A stretch of 64,000 bases of DNA from Mesorhizobium sp. B2-1-8 (lineage in GTDB: Bacteria; Pseudomonadota; Alphaproteobacteria; Rhizobiales; Rhizobiaceae), in the NCBI RefSeq assembly GCF_006442545.2, contig NZ_CP083952.1, positions 4,689,501-4,753,500 of the forward strand, in the 5' to 3' direction. Of the stretch, positions 46,842 to 54,404 are shown in pieces; position 1 is the first letter of the stretch; every line of letters starts with the position of its first letter. Under the pieces are notes generated by a model, which was not told the origin of the DNA, did not search any database, and was given only the letters and a program-made list of their open reading frames with translations. The position numbers and the translations under genes are program-made.

Positions 46842-47423
46842 ATGGCGCACGCGTCGCGGCAGTCCGCGTTCACCCGCTTCCTCACCCGAGAGACAGCCGG
46901 CGCCTCGGCGGTCGAGTTCGCCCTGATCAGTCCCGTGCTGATCCTGATTCTGGCTGGAATGGTCGACATCGGCGCCTCGCTGAAAGCGAAGTTCGATCTG
47001 AGCTCGGCGGTGTCAGCAGGTTCCAACTACGCACTGCTCGGCGCCGACAAGGTCAATTCGACCGGCGGCGGCACGCTTGCCGCCAATATCACAGCGGTGG
47101 TGGCGGGCGGTCTCGGCAGCGCCGGCGGCCATGTCCAGGTCGTCATCAATAATGGCGCCACCATCGCCTACGACACCAGCGCCGCAACCGCGATCCAAAG
47201 CGGCACGGCATCCGGCGCCGACCTCTGCTACTGTCCAACCGGCTCCGCCGGCAACGTCACCTGGGGCTCATCGGTGACCTGCGGCTCGACCTGCCCGGCC
47301 GGCGGCATTGCCGGCAAGTTCGTGACGATCAGCGCCAGCCGGCCTTTCTCGCCTCTGTTCGGCGGCGTCGGCGTCGTCAAGAGCGGCACAATCACTGTCC
47401 AGGCCATGATGCAGCCGAAATGA
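46842..47423 (+). CDS. TadE-like pilus-assembly (pseudopilin-type) protein
   Basis: A 193-residue protein with a TadE motif near residues 15-45 (ETAGASAVEFALISPVLILILAGMVDIG). The Glu-Phe in VEFAL resembles the prepilin-like processing or assembly site of Flp-type proteins. Downstream it is a small Gly/Ser-rich exodomain with four to five Cys (LCYCPTG, TCGSTCPAGG). ATG 46842 is used; GTG 46812, overlapping the stop of the TadG-like gene (GTGA), would add ten residues and is a serious alternative. Operon with its neighbours. Confidence 0.8.
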   Translation: MAHASRQSAFTRFLTRETAGASAVEFALISPVLILILAGMVDIGASLKAKFDLSSAVSAGSNYALLGADKVNSTGGGTLAANITAVVAGGLGSAGGHVQVVINNGATIAYDTSAATAIQSGTASGADLCYCPTGSAGNVTWGSSVTCGSTCPAGGIAGKFVTISASRPFSPLFGGVGVVKSGTITVQAMMQPK

Positions 47424-47875
47424 GACCCCTTGTCTTGAAGCGCCTGACCGCGTTCATCCGCGACAGGAGCGGCGCCAACGCCGTCGAATTCGCGCTGCTG
47501 TCGGTGCCGCTGCTGCTGGTGCTGTTCGGCACGGTGGAGTTCGGCCGCATGTTCTGGACGCAACATGTGCTGCAGGATACGGCCACCGCAGGTGCGCGTT
47601 GCGTGGGCGTGCTGCAGAGCCACTGCACGCAGAATGGCGTTTACAGCGCAGCCAACACCATAAGCTACATCAGCAGCATGGCTGCCAGCGACGGCCTCGA
47701 GCTGGCCGGAACCGACATCAGCATCGACAACAACACGACCTGCTCGGGTCTCACGGGATTCACGACGGTGCGGATCTCCTACACCTTCTCGACCGTGCTG
47801 CCATCCTTCCTGACCGCTTTGGCCAACGGCCCAGTGCTCGGCGCCACGGCGTGTTTCCCCAACCAAGGCGCATAA
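47420..47875 (+). CDS. TadE-like pilus-assembly protein
   Basis: A 151-residue protein with the TadE motif RDRSGANAVEFALLSVPLLLVLFGTVEFGRMFW near the N-terminus. The following domain has four Cys. Its ATG overlaps the upstream stop by 4 bp. It completes a three-gene TadG-TadE-TadE unit with no ATPase (TadA), inner-membrane (TadB/C) or secretin gene nearby, so the export machinery must be encoded elsewhere. Confidence 0.87.
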   Translation: MRPLVLKRLTAFIRDRSGANAVEFALLSVPLLLVLFGTVEFGRMFWTQHVLQDTATAGARCVGVLQSHCTQNGVYSAANTISYISSMAASDGLELAGTDISIDNNTTCSGLTGFTTVRISYTFSTVLPSFLTALANGPVLGATACFPNQGA

Positions 47876-47887
47876 TCCCGGACAGTC

Positions 47888-48496
47888 TCAGACGGCTGCT
47901 TCGGCATGTTTTGCGCTCTTGCCAGCCAGCACGGCCTGTTCGACCAGTGCCGCAACCTCGTCGGCCACCACCTTCAGCGGCGCGCGATCCCGGGTGGCGC
48001 GAGCGATCACCATCAGCCCCTCCAGTGACGATTCGACCAGCAGCGCCAGAGCGTGCGCGCGGCGCTCGGGCACTCCCGCCAGCATGAAAGCCTCGCGCAG
48101 CAGCCCGATCCACTGTTCGAAGGCAGAGCGGCAGATCTCCGCCAGATCTGGCACGTCGTTCGGCGCATCGAGCACGACCGGCGCGACCGGGCAGCCGAGC
48201 GAGAATTCATTCTCTTCCAGCATGTGTCCCACCGACTGATAGATGTGATGGACGGCGACCGCAGGATCGCGTTCGGCGGCCAAAGCCGCGCCCAGCCGCT
48301 CGGTCACGTGGGCCACGCTGGCGCGCGTCACCTCAATGACCAGTTGGTCCTTGCCGCCCGGGAAATGGAAATAGAGCGAGCCGCGCGGCGCGGCGCTGGC
48401 ACTCAAAATGTCGCTGAGCGAAGTGCCGTGATAGCCGCGCCGCCGCAAAAGCAGCGCCGTCGCCTCGATCATCCGCGTGCGCGTGTCCGTCGCCAT
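47888..48496 (-). CDS. TetR family regulator (LmrA/YxaF-like C-terminal domain)
   Basis: A 202-residue TetR protein. The helix-turn-helix is RMIEATALLLRRRGYHGTSLSDILSASAAPRGSLYFHFPGGKDQLVIE. The C-terminal half (GCPVAPVVLDAPNDVPDLAEICRSAFEQW) is that of the LmrA/YxaF group, which often controls efflux or small oxidoreductase genes. Divergent from an NTF2-like gene, with tandem AT-rich sites between. Ligand unknown. Confidence 0.9.
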   Translation of the reverse strand: MATDTRTRMIEATALLLRRRGYHGTSLSDILSASAAPRGSLYFHFPGGKDQLVIEVTRASVAHVTERLGAALAAERDPAVAVHHIYQSVGHMLEENEFSLGCPVAPVVLDAPNDVPDLAEICRSAFEQWIGLLREAFMLAGVPERRAHALALLVESSLEGLMVIARATRDRAPLKVVADEVAALVEQAVLAGKSAKHAEAAV

Positions 48497-48545
48497 GTCA
48501 ACCCCTGTCAGGAGTGCGCATTATAGGGCTTGTCCAAAATATGAC

Positions 48546-48580
48546 AATCGGTCTACATAATATGTAAATCGGTCTACATA
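48546..48580. promoter_or_regulatory. tandem TetR-type operator half-sites
   Basis: AATCGGTCTACATA occurs twice (48546-48559 and 48567-48580), 21 bp apart, two helical turns. TATGTA before the second copy gives partial dyad symmetry (TATGTA/TACATA). It sits between the divergent TetR and NTF2-like genes. Confidence 0.65.
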
Positions 48581-48663
48581 TTTGGAGGCGTCGGCCGGGC
48601 GTCGACGCGGTACCACTAAAACGAAGGAGAAAATCCAGTGACCCAGGCGAAACGGCTGAAATC

Positions 48664-48987
48664 ATGCGGCGCTATAACGACGTGTTCCAGCATCACGACC
48701 CCTCGGCACTCGACGAATTGGTGGCGCAGGACTGCGTGATCGAGAACACCACACCGGCGCCGGAGGGCGCGCGCCGAGCCGGTAAGGCTGCCTGTGTCGA
48801 GTTGTGGTCGGCGATCGCCACCGCACCCGGCACGCACTTCGACATCGAGGAGACTTTCGTGGCCGGCGACCGCGCCACGATCCGTTGGCGCTACTGGATG
48901 GCCGACGGCAATTCTCTGCGCGGCGTCAATCTGATGCGCGTCGCGGGCGGGCGGATCGTCGAGGCGATGGGTTACGTCAAGGGCTAA
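48664..48987 (+). CDS. nuclear transport factor 2-like (SnoaL-type) protein, 5' end possibly frameshifted
   Basis: A 107-residue NTF2/SnoaL cone-fold protein (RRYNDVFQHHDPSALDELVAQDCVIENTTP, then VAGDRATIRWRYWM and GRIVEAMGYVKG). A strong ribosome-binding site (AAGGAG) stands before GTG 48638, and that frame reads MTQA, but one base is missing before ETAEIMRRY, which is in the frame of ATG 48664. So either translation starts at ATG 48664 without a good site, or the gene is damaged by a 1-bp deletion. The TAA stop lies in the first bases of the 107-bp repeat. Target of the divergent TetR, presumably. Confidence 0.65.
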   Translation: MRRYNDVFQHHDPSALDELVAQDCVIENTTPAPEGARRAGKAACVELWSAIATAPGTHFDIEETFVAGDRATIRWRYWMADGNSLRGVNLMRVAGGRIVEAMGYVKG

Positions 48988-49090
48988 TGCATGTCGCCCG
49001 GAAGTGTCCTCGGTTCCGGGACAACGACATGCATGAAATGAGAAGCTTACAGCAGGTCGGGCGAACCCTATTCGCCGCGACATGCTGTAG
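48984..49090 (+). repeat. 107-bp MITE-like repeat, copy 1
   Basis: Ends are imperfect terminal inverted repeats: CTAATGCATGTCGC at the start and, reversed, CTACAGCATGTCGC at the end. Internal dyads include GCATGTCG/CGACATGC around 48989-49033. About 96 percent identical to the inverted copy at 49788-49894. Confidence 0.85.
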
Positions 49091-49099
49091 GCCGCGCGA

Positions 49100-49711
49100 T
49101 CACCTGTCCGCCAGCGCCAACTTGGCGCCGAGCATGACGAAGGCGCCGGCAAACGTCCGACGCATCCAGGTCAGCACCATCGGCCGCGACACGACGTGGC
49201 TGCGGATCGAGGCCGCGAAGATGCCGTAGCCGACGAAGACCACGAAGGTCAAAAGCATGAACACCGAGCTGAGCTCCAGCATCTTCGACAGTGCATTCGG
49301 TTCGGTGGTGCTGACGAATTGCGGCAGGAAGGCGAAGAAGAAGATCGACAGTTTCGGATTGAGGACGTTGACGAGGATGCCGGTGGCGATCACCTTGCCG
49401 GCCGAGCGCGGCGCGACATTGTCCTCGACGCTCAGGCCGCCCTTCTCCTTCAGCGTGTTCCAGGCCATGTAGAGCAGGTAGGCGACGCCGAGATATTTCA
49501 GGGTCTCGAAGGCGACCGCACTGGTGTGCAGCAGCGCCGCAAGGCCGGTGATGGCGGCCGCCATGTGCGGTATGATGCCGAGCGTGCAGCCGAAGGCTGC
49601 GATGATCGAGGCACGTGCACCGCGCGAAAGCCCGGCGCTCAGCGTGTAGAGGACGCCGGTGCCCGGCGAAGCCACGACAATCAGCGACGTCAACAGAAAT
49701 TCGATGCTCAA
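49100..49711 (-). CDS. LysE family translocator
   Basis: A 203-residue exporter with about six helices. Motifs are VVASPGTGVLYTLSAGLSRG at the N-terminus and TGILVNVLNPKLSIFFFAFLPQF in the middle. The start is TTG 49711: GGAGG lies 8 bp upstream and the product begins MSIEFLLTSLIV, like relatives; the frame-open GTG at 49729 lacks such support. Flanked on both sides by inverted copies of a 107-bp repeat. Substrate unknown. Confidence 0.88.
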   Translation of the reverse strand: MSIEFLLTSLIVVASPGTGVLYTLSAGLSRGARASIIAAFGCTLGIIPHMAAAITGLAALLHTSAVAFETLKYLGVAYLLYMAWNTLKEKGGLSVEDNVAPRSAGKVIATGILVNVLNPKLSIFFFAFLPQFVSTTEPNALSKMLELSSVFMLLTFVVFVGYGIFAASIRSHVVSRPMVLTWMRRTFAGAFVMLGAKLALADR

Positions 49712-49787
49712 GATGATTTCCTCCGGCACCCTGCCTGACGCAGCCTAGCCAGCAAGCGGGGTGCGCACAAGCGACAGACACTCGCCA

Positions 49788-49894
49788 CTACAGCATGTCG
49801 CGGCGAATAGGATTCGCCCGACCTGCTGTAAGCTTCTGATTTTATGCATGTCGTTATCCCGGAACCGAGGACACTTCCGGGCGACATGCATTAG
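49788..49894 (-). repeat. 107-bp MITE-like repeat, copy 2 (inverted)
   Basis: Reverse complement of copy 1 with four differences over 107 bp. It ends 12 bp from the stop of the YkgJ-like gene. Confidence 0.85.
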
Positions 49895-49905
49895 GACTCC
49901 GCCTG

Positions 49906-50283
49906 TTAAGAGGTAGAAAATCCGAGCGCCCGGCGTGCCATCAGGCACTCGTCATCGCCAGGCATGCAGGCGCGGCAGACATCCGGGCGCAGTTCATAGA
50001 TGGTGCAAGCGGTCGACTTGCCGACTTCGCCTGATAGGGCCGAACAGCGCACGCCGTCACAGCGCATGCCCGACAGGTCGGCCGCCACGAATTTCGCCGG
50101 GATGCGATCGAGCTGCGTGTCGTCCTCGGTGGAGAAGCGCGGCCACTCGGCCGAATAGGAACAGCAGGCGCCGCAGCTCTGGCAATCGAAGACAGCAGCG
50201 ATGTCCGACGACGGCAGGCTGGTCGTGGCTGCCACGGCAAACGGCCCCGAAGCGGCAAGGTTGCGATCGGCATCCCGAGGCAA
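49906..50283 (-). CDS. YkgJ family cysteine-cluster protein
   Basis: A 125-residue protein with the YkgJ/UPF0153 Cys cluster: FDCQSCGACC near residues 33-41 and later MRCDGVRCSAL, CTIYELRPDVCRACMPGDDEC. The pattern suggests a zinc or Fe-S site. The start is TTG 50283, 4 bp after the stop of the upstream 52-residue gene, consistent with coupling. Last gene of a four-gene operon of small proteins. Function unknown. Confidence 0.82.
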   Translation of the reverse strand: MPRDADRNLAASGPFAVAATTSLPSSDIAAVFDCQSCGACCSYSAEWPRFSTEDDTQLDRIPAKFVAADLSGMRCDGVRCSALSGEVGKSTACTIYELRPDVCRACMPGDDECLMARRALGFSTS

Positions 50284-50287
50284 GGTG

Positions 50288-50446
50288 CTACTTCTTCTTG
50301 CCCGTCTTGCCCTTCGGCGCGTCGACCGGCGACTTGAACAGATCCGTCGCTGTCTCGGCTGCCTTCGGCGCGGCAGCCGGCTTGGCCGGCTTTGCAGCGG
50401 AAGCCGGTGCTGCCGGCTGGTCCTTGGCGGAGAATTTTATGGCCAT
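50288..50446 (-). CDS. small Ala/Lys/Pro-rich protein (52 aa)
   Basis: A short gene read directly from the sequence: ATG 50446 to TAG 50288. The product begins MAIKFSAKDQ, is dominated by Ala, Lys and Pro (AAKPAKPAAAPKAA), and ends KGKTGKKK. Its ATG is one base after the stop of the 135-residue gene (TGACATG), and the YkgJ gene follows after 4 bp, which supports it as a real cistron. It looks disordered and basic, perhaps nucleic-acid or protein binding; no family recognised. Confidence 0.6.
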   Translation of the reverse strand: MAIKFSAKDQPAAPASAAKPAKPAAAPKAAETATDLFKSPVDAPKGKTGKKK

Positions 50447-50447
50447 G

Positions 50448-50855
50448 TCAGTCCTCGTCGGCGAAACGCGATGACGGTGCGCGCGGATTGCGCAAGCGGC
50501 CGATCAAGGCCGAAACCGCCGTGATGTTCATTTCCTCGGGCGACCAGTTCCTGGCTTCCGCGATGTGATGCGGCGCCAGCTCACGATGCGTGCTGCCGCT
50601 ATAGGCAGCATCCTGATAGGTGACCAGCTCATGGGTCTTGGCGTCTTCGCGGACATATTCGATGAGGTAGTTCGGGCACTCGGCCCGGCCGCGCACGCCG
50701 ACGCGCACCTGGGCATCGCCATGGGCGCGTTTGCAGCGTTCGAGTTTTTCCAGCACGCGTCGGACATATTCGACCGGCTTGTCCAGGGTTTCGACCATGT
50801 CGGCGATGGTCGCATCGGCGGCGATCGGCGTTGGCGGTACGCGCTTGGTGGCCAT
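50448..50855 (-). CDS. conserved hypothetical protein (135 aa)
   Basis: A soluble protein with no recognised motif. It contains two Cys (LERCKRAHGD, AECPNYLIEY), a predicted helical start (IADMVETLDKPVEYVRRVLEKLE) and a charged tail. ATG 50855 overlaps the TGA of the upstream gene by one base. No signal peptide. Middle of the small-protein operon. Confidence 0.7.
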   Translation of the reverse strand: MATKRVPPTPIAADATIADMVETLDKPVEYVRRVLEKLERCKRAHGDAQVRVGVRGRAECPNYLIEYVREDAKTHELVTYQDAAYSGSTHRELAPHHIAEARNWSPEEMNITAVSALIGRLRNPRAPSSRFADED

Positions 50856-51082
50856 CAGCGTTTTCCGGCGCGTTTCGGCAGCGCCGCGAGTGCTGCGGCC
50901 GCCACCATCTCGTCGGCCTCCTTCTCCAGCCGCAGCTCGCGCAAGCGCGCGGTCTTGGCTTCCCGCGCCTGGCTGACGGCATCGCGCTCGGATATTATGC
51001 GGTTGAGCGACATCGACTGGGTTTGCGTCTTGCTGAACAGCGACACGGCCGGATCAACGGCTGTCTTCGAATGGGCGGTCAA
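50855..51082 (-). CDS. small charged helical protein (75 aa)
   Basis: TTG start at 51082 with AGGAGAAAGAT immediately upstream. Residues about 28-62 are a long charged helix (RIISERDAVSQAREAKTARL, then RELRLEKEADEMV), possibly coiled coil. No family recognised. First gene of the four-gene operon ending in the YkgJ-like protein; overlap by one base with the next gene. Confidence 0.65.
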   Translation of the reverse strand: MTAHSKTAVDPAVSLFSKTQTQSMSLNRIISERDAVSQAREAKTARLRELRLEKEADEMVAAAALAALPKRAGKR

Positions 51083-51424
51083 ATCTTTCTCCTGTCAGGA
51101 GCCTGGTGCCGATAGGGCGAGACTGGGTCTTCGGTCAGGACCATGCACAAAGCAATGCGACGGCGGATTCAAAATGCTGGAGCGTCCCTTAGCACGTTCA
51201 GCCCAATGCGCAGCGCATTTTCGGCGGCAACAAGCGTAAAATGAAAAAGGCCAGGCACCGCCTGACCTTCCCTGGGAGCGCCGCGCATCCAACTGGATGC
51301 ACAAGGCTAGCTCCTGATGGGCAGCACAAACCTTGGAAACTCAGGTCCCCATGGCCATGCGCCCGAATTCGCCGTTCACCGATGCCAGTACATCCGTGAT
51401 CACCGGGACGGCTGAATTCTTTCT
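51083..51424. other. gap between cspA-like gene and small-protein operon
   Basis: Contains the cspA terminator (51244-51269) and a GC-rich inverted segment around 51180-51235 (GCGTCCCTTAGCACG...AATGCGCAGCGCATTTTC) that resembles Mesorhizobium intergenic repeats. From 51270 to 51420 nothing was recognised. Confidence 0.5.
51244..51269 (-). terminator. rho-independent terminator after cspA-like gene
   Basis: On the minus strand AAGGTCAGGC-GGT-GCCTGGCCTT followed by TTTC; 10-bp stem with one mismatch. Confidence 0.75.
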
Positions 51425-51634
51425 TCAGGCCGCCTTCAACTGGTCGGCCGACATCTTGCCCGACTTGTTGTCGCGGACCATCTCGTAGCCGAGCTTCTGG
51501 CCCTCGACGATGTCGCGCATGCCGGCGCGTTCCACGGCCGAGATGTGGACAAAAACGTCCGCGGAGCCGTCGTCAGGCTGAATAAAACCAAAACCTTTGG
51601 TGGCATTGAACCACTTAACTGTGCCGGTGCTCAT
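51425..51634 (-). CDS. cspA: cold-shock family protein (CspA-like)
   Basis: A 69-residue single-stranded nucleic-acid-binding OB-fold protein. RNP1 [11 protein letters not shown] and RNP2 DVFVHISAV are intact, after [16 protein letters not shown] 51634 with AAAGGGTTCGTC upstream. The 5' leader is AT-rich and probably long, as usual for regulated csp genes. Terminator 156 bp downstream. Confidence 0.96.
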   Translation of the reverse strand: MSTGTVKWFNATKGFGFIQPDDGSADVFVHISAVERAGMRDIVEGQKLGYEMVRDNKSGKMSADQLKAA

Positions 51635-52067
51635 GACGAACCCTTTCCATGGCAAATATTCGTTCGCCGTCATGCGGATGCACGACGTCGTTGTCTCGAT
51701 TTTTGATGTGGGAAGTTCGTCAAAGACGCGCTCGAAAGCGCGGATAACAAAAGTCAATCAAACAAATATCGACGAATTGCTTGTAGGGGTCTTTTGGCGG
51801 CTTGTCAAATTCGGATGACCCAAGCCGTGGATTCGCCAACCGCTGGCATCGCGGCGCACCGGATACCACGCCGCGTCAACTCGAAAAAAATCGCCGCATC
51901 CCGGAACCATCCCTGCAGACGCGCATTTTCTCCATGTCATCAGCAGTTCATGAGAGCAATCGAAAGAAAGGCTGATGGCAAAGACGCCCCCCGCGAGCTA
52001 ACAGGCGCGAGGGGCGTTCTATTTGACGAGAACCATGCGCCCCATTTTTCGGAATCACGCCCCCGCC
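51635..52067. other. gap upstream of cspA-like gene
   Basis: The part near 51640-51780 is the AT-rich cspA leader and promoter. A plus-strand terminator-like hairpin lies at 51984-52024. No convincing coding gene; short frames either way lack recognisable content. Confidence 0.5.
51984..52024 (+). terminator. orphan rho-independent terminator (plus strand)
   Basis: ACGCCCCCCGCG / CGCGAGGGGCGT stem, 10-nt loop, then TTCTATTT. No plus-strand gene precedes it, so it may end a small RNA; it can also end the minus-strand GST transcript less well. Confidence 0.55.
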
Positions 52068-52736
52068 CTATTCGTCGGGGCCTGGTTCCGGCCATGTCTC
52101 CCTTGCGGCTTCGGCATACCATTGGCGCATTGCCGGTGTTGCCAGGACCGCGTCGACATAGGCCCTGGTGTCGGGCGCCAGCTCCCCGCCATAGGTGTCG
52201 AAACGGGTGACGACGGGCGCATACATGGCATCGGCCGTGGTGAAATGGCCGAACAGGAACGGACCGCCCTTGCCGTGTTTGTCACGGCACTCGCGCCACA
52301 GCGCCTCGATGCGGGCACGCTGGGCCTCGCCCTCGGCGTCGAGCGGCTTGTGTCCCTTCGGCCGGCGCAAATTCATCGGCCAGCCATAGCGGACTTCGCG
52401 AAACCCGGAATGCATCTCGGTCGCCGCCGAACGCGCCAGCGCCCGGGCGCCGATATCGGCTGGCCACAGCTTTTTCCCAGGAAAGAGGTCGGCGAGATAT
52501 TCAAGGATGGCAAGGGTTTCCCAGACGATCCTGCCATCCTGATTCAAGGGCTTGTGAACCAGGACGGGCACCTGACCGGTCGGCGACACTTTCGCCAGAT
52601 TGGCAAAAGTCTCGGGCGTGCGCAGCCGCACCAAGACCTCCTCGAACGGTATCTCCAGCTGCCGCATCGCCACCCAAGGCCTGAGCGACCAGGACGAAAA
52701 GCACTTGTTGCCGATATAGAGCGTGAACTCCGACAT
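52068..52736 (-). CDS. glutathione S-transferase family protein
   Basis: A 222-residue GST. The N-terminal thioredoxin-like domain starts MSEFTLYIGNKCFSSWSLRPWVAM and has GQVPVLVHKPLNQDGRIVWETLAILEYLADLFP, with the glutathione-binding VPVL cis-Pro and Glu-Thr. The C-terminal helical domain is complete (FLFGHFTTADAMYAPVVTRF). AAGGAGGGACAG precedes ATG 52736. Substrate unknown; stress detoxification inferred. Confidence 0.92.
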   Translation of the reverse strand: MSEFTLYIGNKCFSSWSLRPWVAMRQLEIPFEEVLVRLRTPETFANLAKVSPTGQVPVLVHKPLNQDGRIVWETLAILEYLADLFPGKKLWPADIGARALARSAATEMHSGFREVRYGWPMNLRRPKGHKPLDAEGEAQRARIEALWRECRDKHGKGGPFLFGHFTTADAMYAPVVTRFDTYGGELAPDTRAYVDAVLATPAMRQWYAEAARETWPEPGPDE

Positions 52737-52899
52737 CTGTCCCTCCTTGGCGGCCTTTCTCCTTGCGGAGTGCGCTTGCCGGACCCTAGCCTGCCGGCCG
52801 CCGAAAGGCACCTGTTTTGCCGACACAGGCAGCGGCTGCTGGAACCGAAGCCGTGCCGGCTCGTTTGGCCAGGCGGACCAAACCCGGGAGATGCGAAAA

Positions 52900-53079
52900 A
52901 TGGTGAACAAGGATCAGGTCGCCGGCGTGGCAAAGCAGGTGAAAGGCTCCATCAAGCAGGCGGCCGGCAAGGCGACCGGCAACAGACAGGCGCAGGCCGA
53001 AGGCATGGCCGACAAAGCCACCGGAAAGGTGCAGAAGGCCTATGGCGACGTGAAGGACAAGATCAAGAAAGCGCTTTGA
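52900..53079 (+). CDS. CsbD family stress-response protein
   Basis: A 59-residue CsbD-like protein: MVNKDQVAGVAKQVKGSIKQ then AAGKATGNRQAQAEGMADKATGKVQKAYGDVKDKIKKAL-type repeats of Lys/Ala/Gly helices. CsbD proteins are small general-stress proteins of unknown mechanism. ATG 52900 is favoured because CGGGAG lies 8 bp before it; an ATG at 52891 abuts that site. A terminator follows. Confidence 0.88.
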   Translation: MVNKDQVAGVAKQVKGSIKQAAGKATGNRQAQAEGMADKATGKVQKAYGDVKDKIKKAL

Positions 53080-53084
53080 CCGCT

Positions 53085-53117
53085 GTGAAAAAGGCCGCGT
53101 CGAGCGGCCCTTTTCAC
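53085..53117. terminator. bidirectional terminator between csbD-like and phosphoesterase genes
   Basis: GTGAAAAAGGCCGC / GCGGCCCTTTTCAC, nearly perfect stem with a 5-nt loop; A- and T-runs on either side suit both directions. It overlaps the end of the phosphoesterase gene. Confidence 0.8.
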
Positions 53118-54247
53118 GTCTTCAGCGACTTGCTGAAGGCGTTGGTGAAAATCACGTCGCCATGGTCGTCGCCGGCTTCACCCAACACGACGTCCAGGCT
53201 GTCGTCGGTGACACGTGCCAGAGCGAAGCCGCCCATATAGGCGGCTTTCGGCTTGACGAGGTCGAGGCCGTCGCGTTGATAGATCATCGGCACCTCATGC
53301 TGATGACCGTGGAAGACGGCAACGACGTTGTAGCCCTTCAGGGCCGCCAGCAATGCCTGACGGTCCGCATCGCTCCACCAATGCGACGCTCCCTTGCCAC
53401 CCTCGTCGAATACTCTCTTGACGGGGTCCCATCGCTCCATCGAAAAACTGTCCCAGCCATAGTGCTGGAACAGGACGACTGGGCGGCCGTCCGCCGCATA
53501 GGTCGCCAGATCCTGCTTGAGCCAGGGCAGGCTGTTGTCGGCGCCATGGCCGGTATCGCCGGCGAAGCGATGGGTCTGCACCAGATGCAGGCCACCCCAG
53601 TCCCATGAATAGCAGTCGGTGTCGACGTCGTAGCTGGTGGCCGGCACGGGGGGCTTGAAGAACACCCCGGCACGATGATTGACCTCGACATAATCGCGCA
53701 TTTCGCGCCGATACCAGTCGACATGATGCGGCGGACCGTTCTGATCGAGATCATGATTACCGAGCCCGACATAAACCGGAACATGCACGCGGTCGGGACC
53801 CATGCCTTGCTGATAGCGCTGGCTGAACTGCAGAAGTTGGGTGCCTTCGCTGGGCTCGGTGATCTGGCCGCCGCCATCGTCGGTGATGTCACCGCCGACG
53901 ACAAGGCCGAGTGGCGTGCCGATGCGGCTGCCGGCCGCCCGCAGGCCCGTGGCGATGCCGTCGATCTCGGCTGGCCAATCCTTGTCACCGATGGCATTCA
54001 ACGCCGCGACGTTGCGCAGCAGCGCCGCGTCCGTCTTGCCTTCCCGCTGGCAATTGGGGCTCAAGCCGCTTGCCATGCGGCAGGCATGGACATCGGCGAC
54101 GAACAGGAAGGTGGCGTCGACAGGCTGGATGCGCTGCCCGGTCTGACCGAGCGCCGGGCGTGAAAGCGCACCGGCCGCGGCGAGACCGGCGGCCTGCACC
54201 AGAAAACTGCGGCGCGAGAGCAATGGGGACGAAGGGCGATTCATCAT
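53114..54247 (-). CDS. Tat-exported metallophosphoesterase
   Basis: A 377-residue calcineurin-like phosphoesterase. The twin-arginine signal LSRRSFLVQAAGLAAAGALSRPALG predicts Tat export to the periplasm. Metal-binding blocks are ADVHA (Asp-x-His), VVGGDITDDG (Asp), GLGNHD (Asn-His), QHYGWDSF (His) and FHGHQHEVP (Gly-His-x-His), a complete set. The substrate is a phosphodi- or monoester, not predictable. Start ATG 54247, another ATG one codon later. Confidence 0.91.
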   Translation of the reverse strand: MMNRPSSPLLSRRSFLVQAAGLAAAGALSRPALGQTGQRIQPVDATFLFVADVHACRMASGLSPNCQREGKTDAALLRNVAALNAIGDKDWPAEIDGIATGLRAAGSRIGTPLGLVVGGDITDDGGGQITEPSEGTQLLQFSQRYQQGMGPDRVHVPVYVGLGNHDLDQNGPPHHVDWYRREMRDYVEVNHRAGVFFKPPVPATSYDVDTDCYSWDWGGLHLVQTHRFAGDTGHGADNSLPWLKQDLATYAADGRPVVLFQHYGWDSFSMERWDPVKRVFDEGGKGASHWWSDADRQALLAALKGYNVVAVFHGHQHEVPMIYQRDGLDLVKPKAAYMGGFALARVTDDSLDVVLGEAGDDHGDVIFTNAFSKSLKT

Positions 54248-54404
54248 CGGGGAATTTCAGCATGGCGAGCGGGCGGCAGTAAAGTTCAGATCACGCCATT
54301 GCGATCGTCGTATGGAAGGAGCCGCCCTATCGTCATCGACAGCACGACAGGCGTCTGCCATGTCTAGGGGCATCCAGATCAAGCTCTATGGCAAGGGGAA
54401 GGCC

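Noticed and set aside
49745..49948. Short frames starting MHVARKCPRFRDNDMH at both lysE flanks
   Set aside because: They are translations of the two copies of the 107-bp repeat, not genes.
51758..51940. 60-codon minus-strand frame in the cspA gap
   Set aside because: Contains a protein-like FFRVDAAWYPVRRDASGWRI stretch, but without Shine-Dalgarno, family or coding context.
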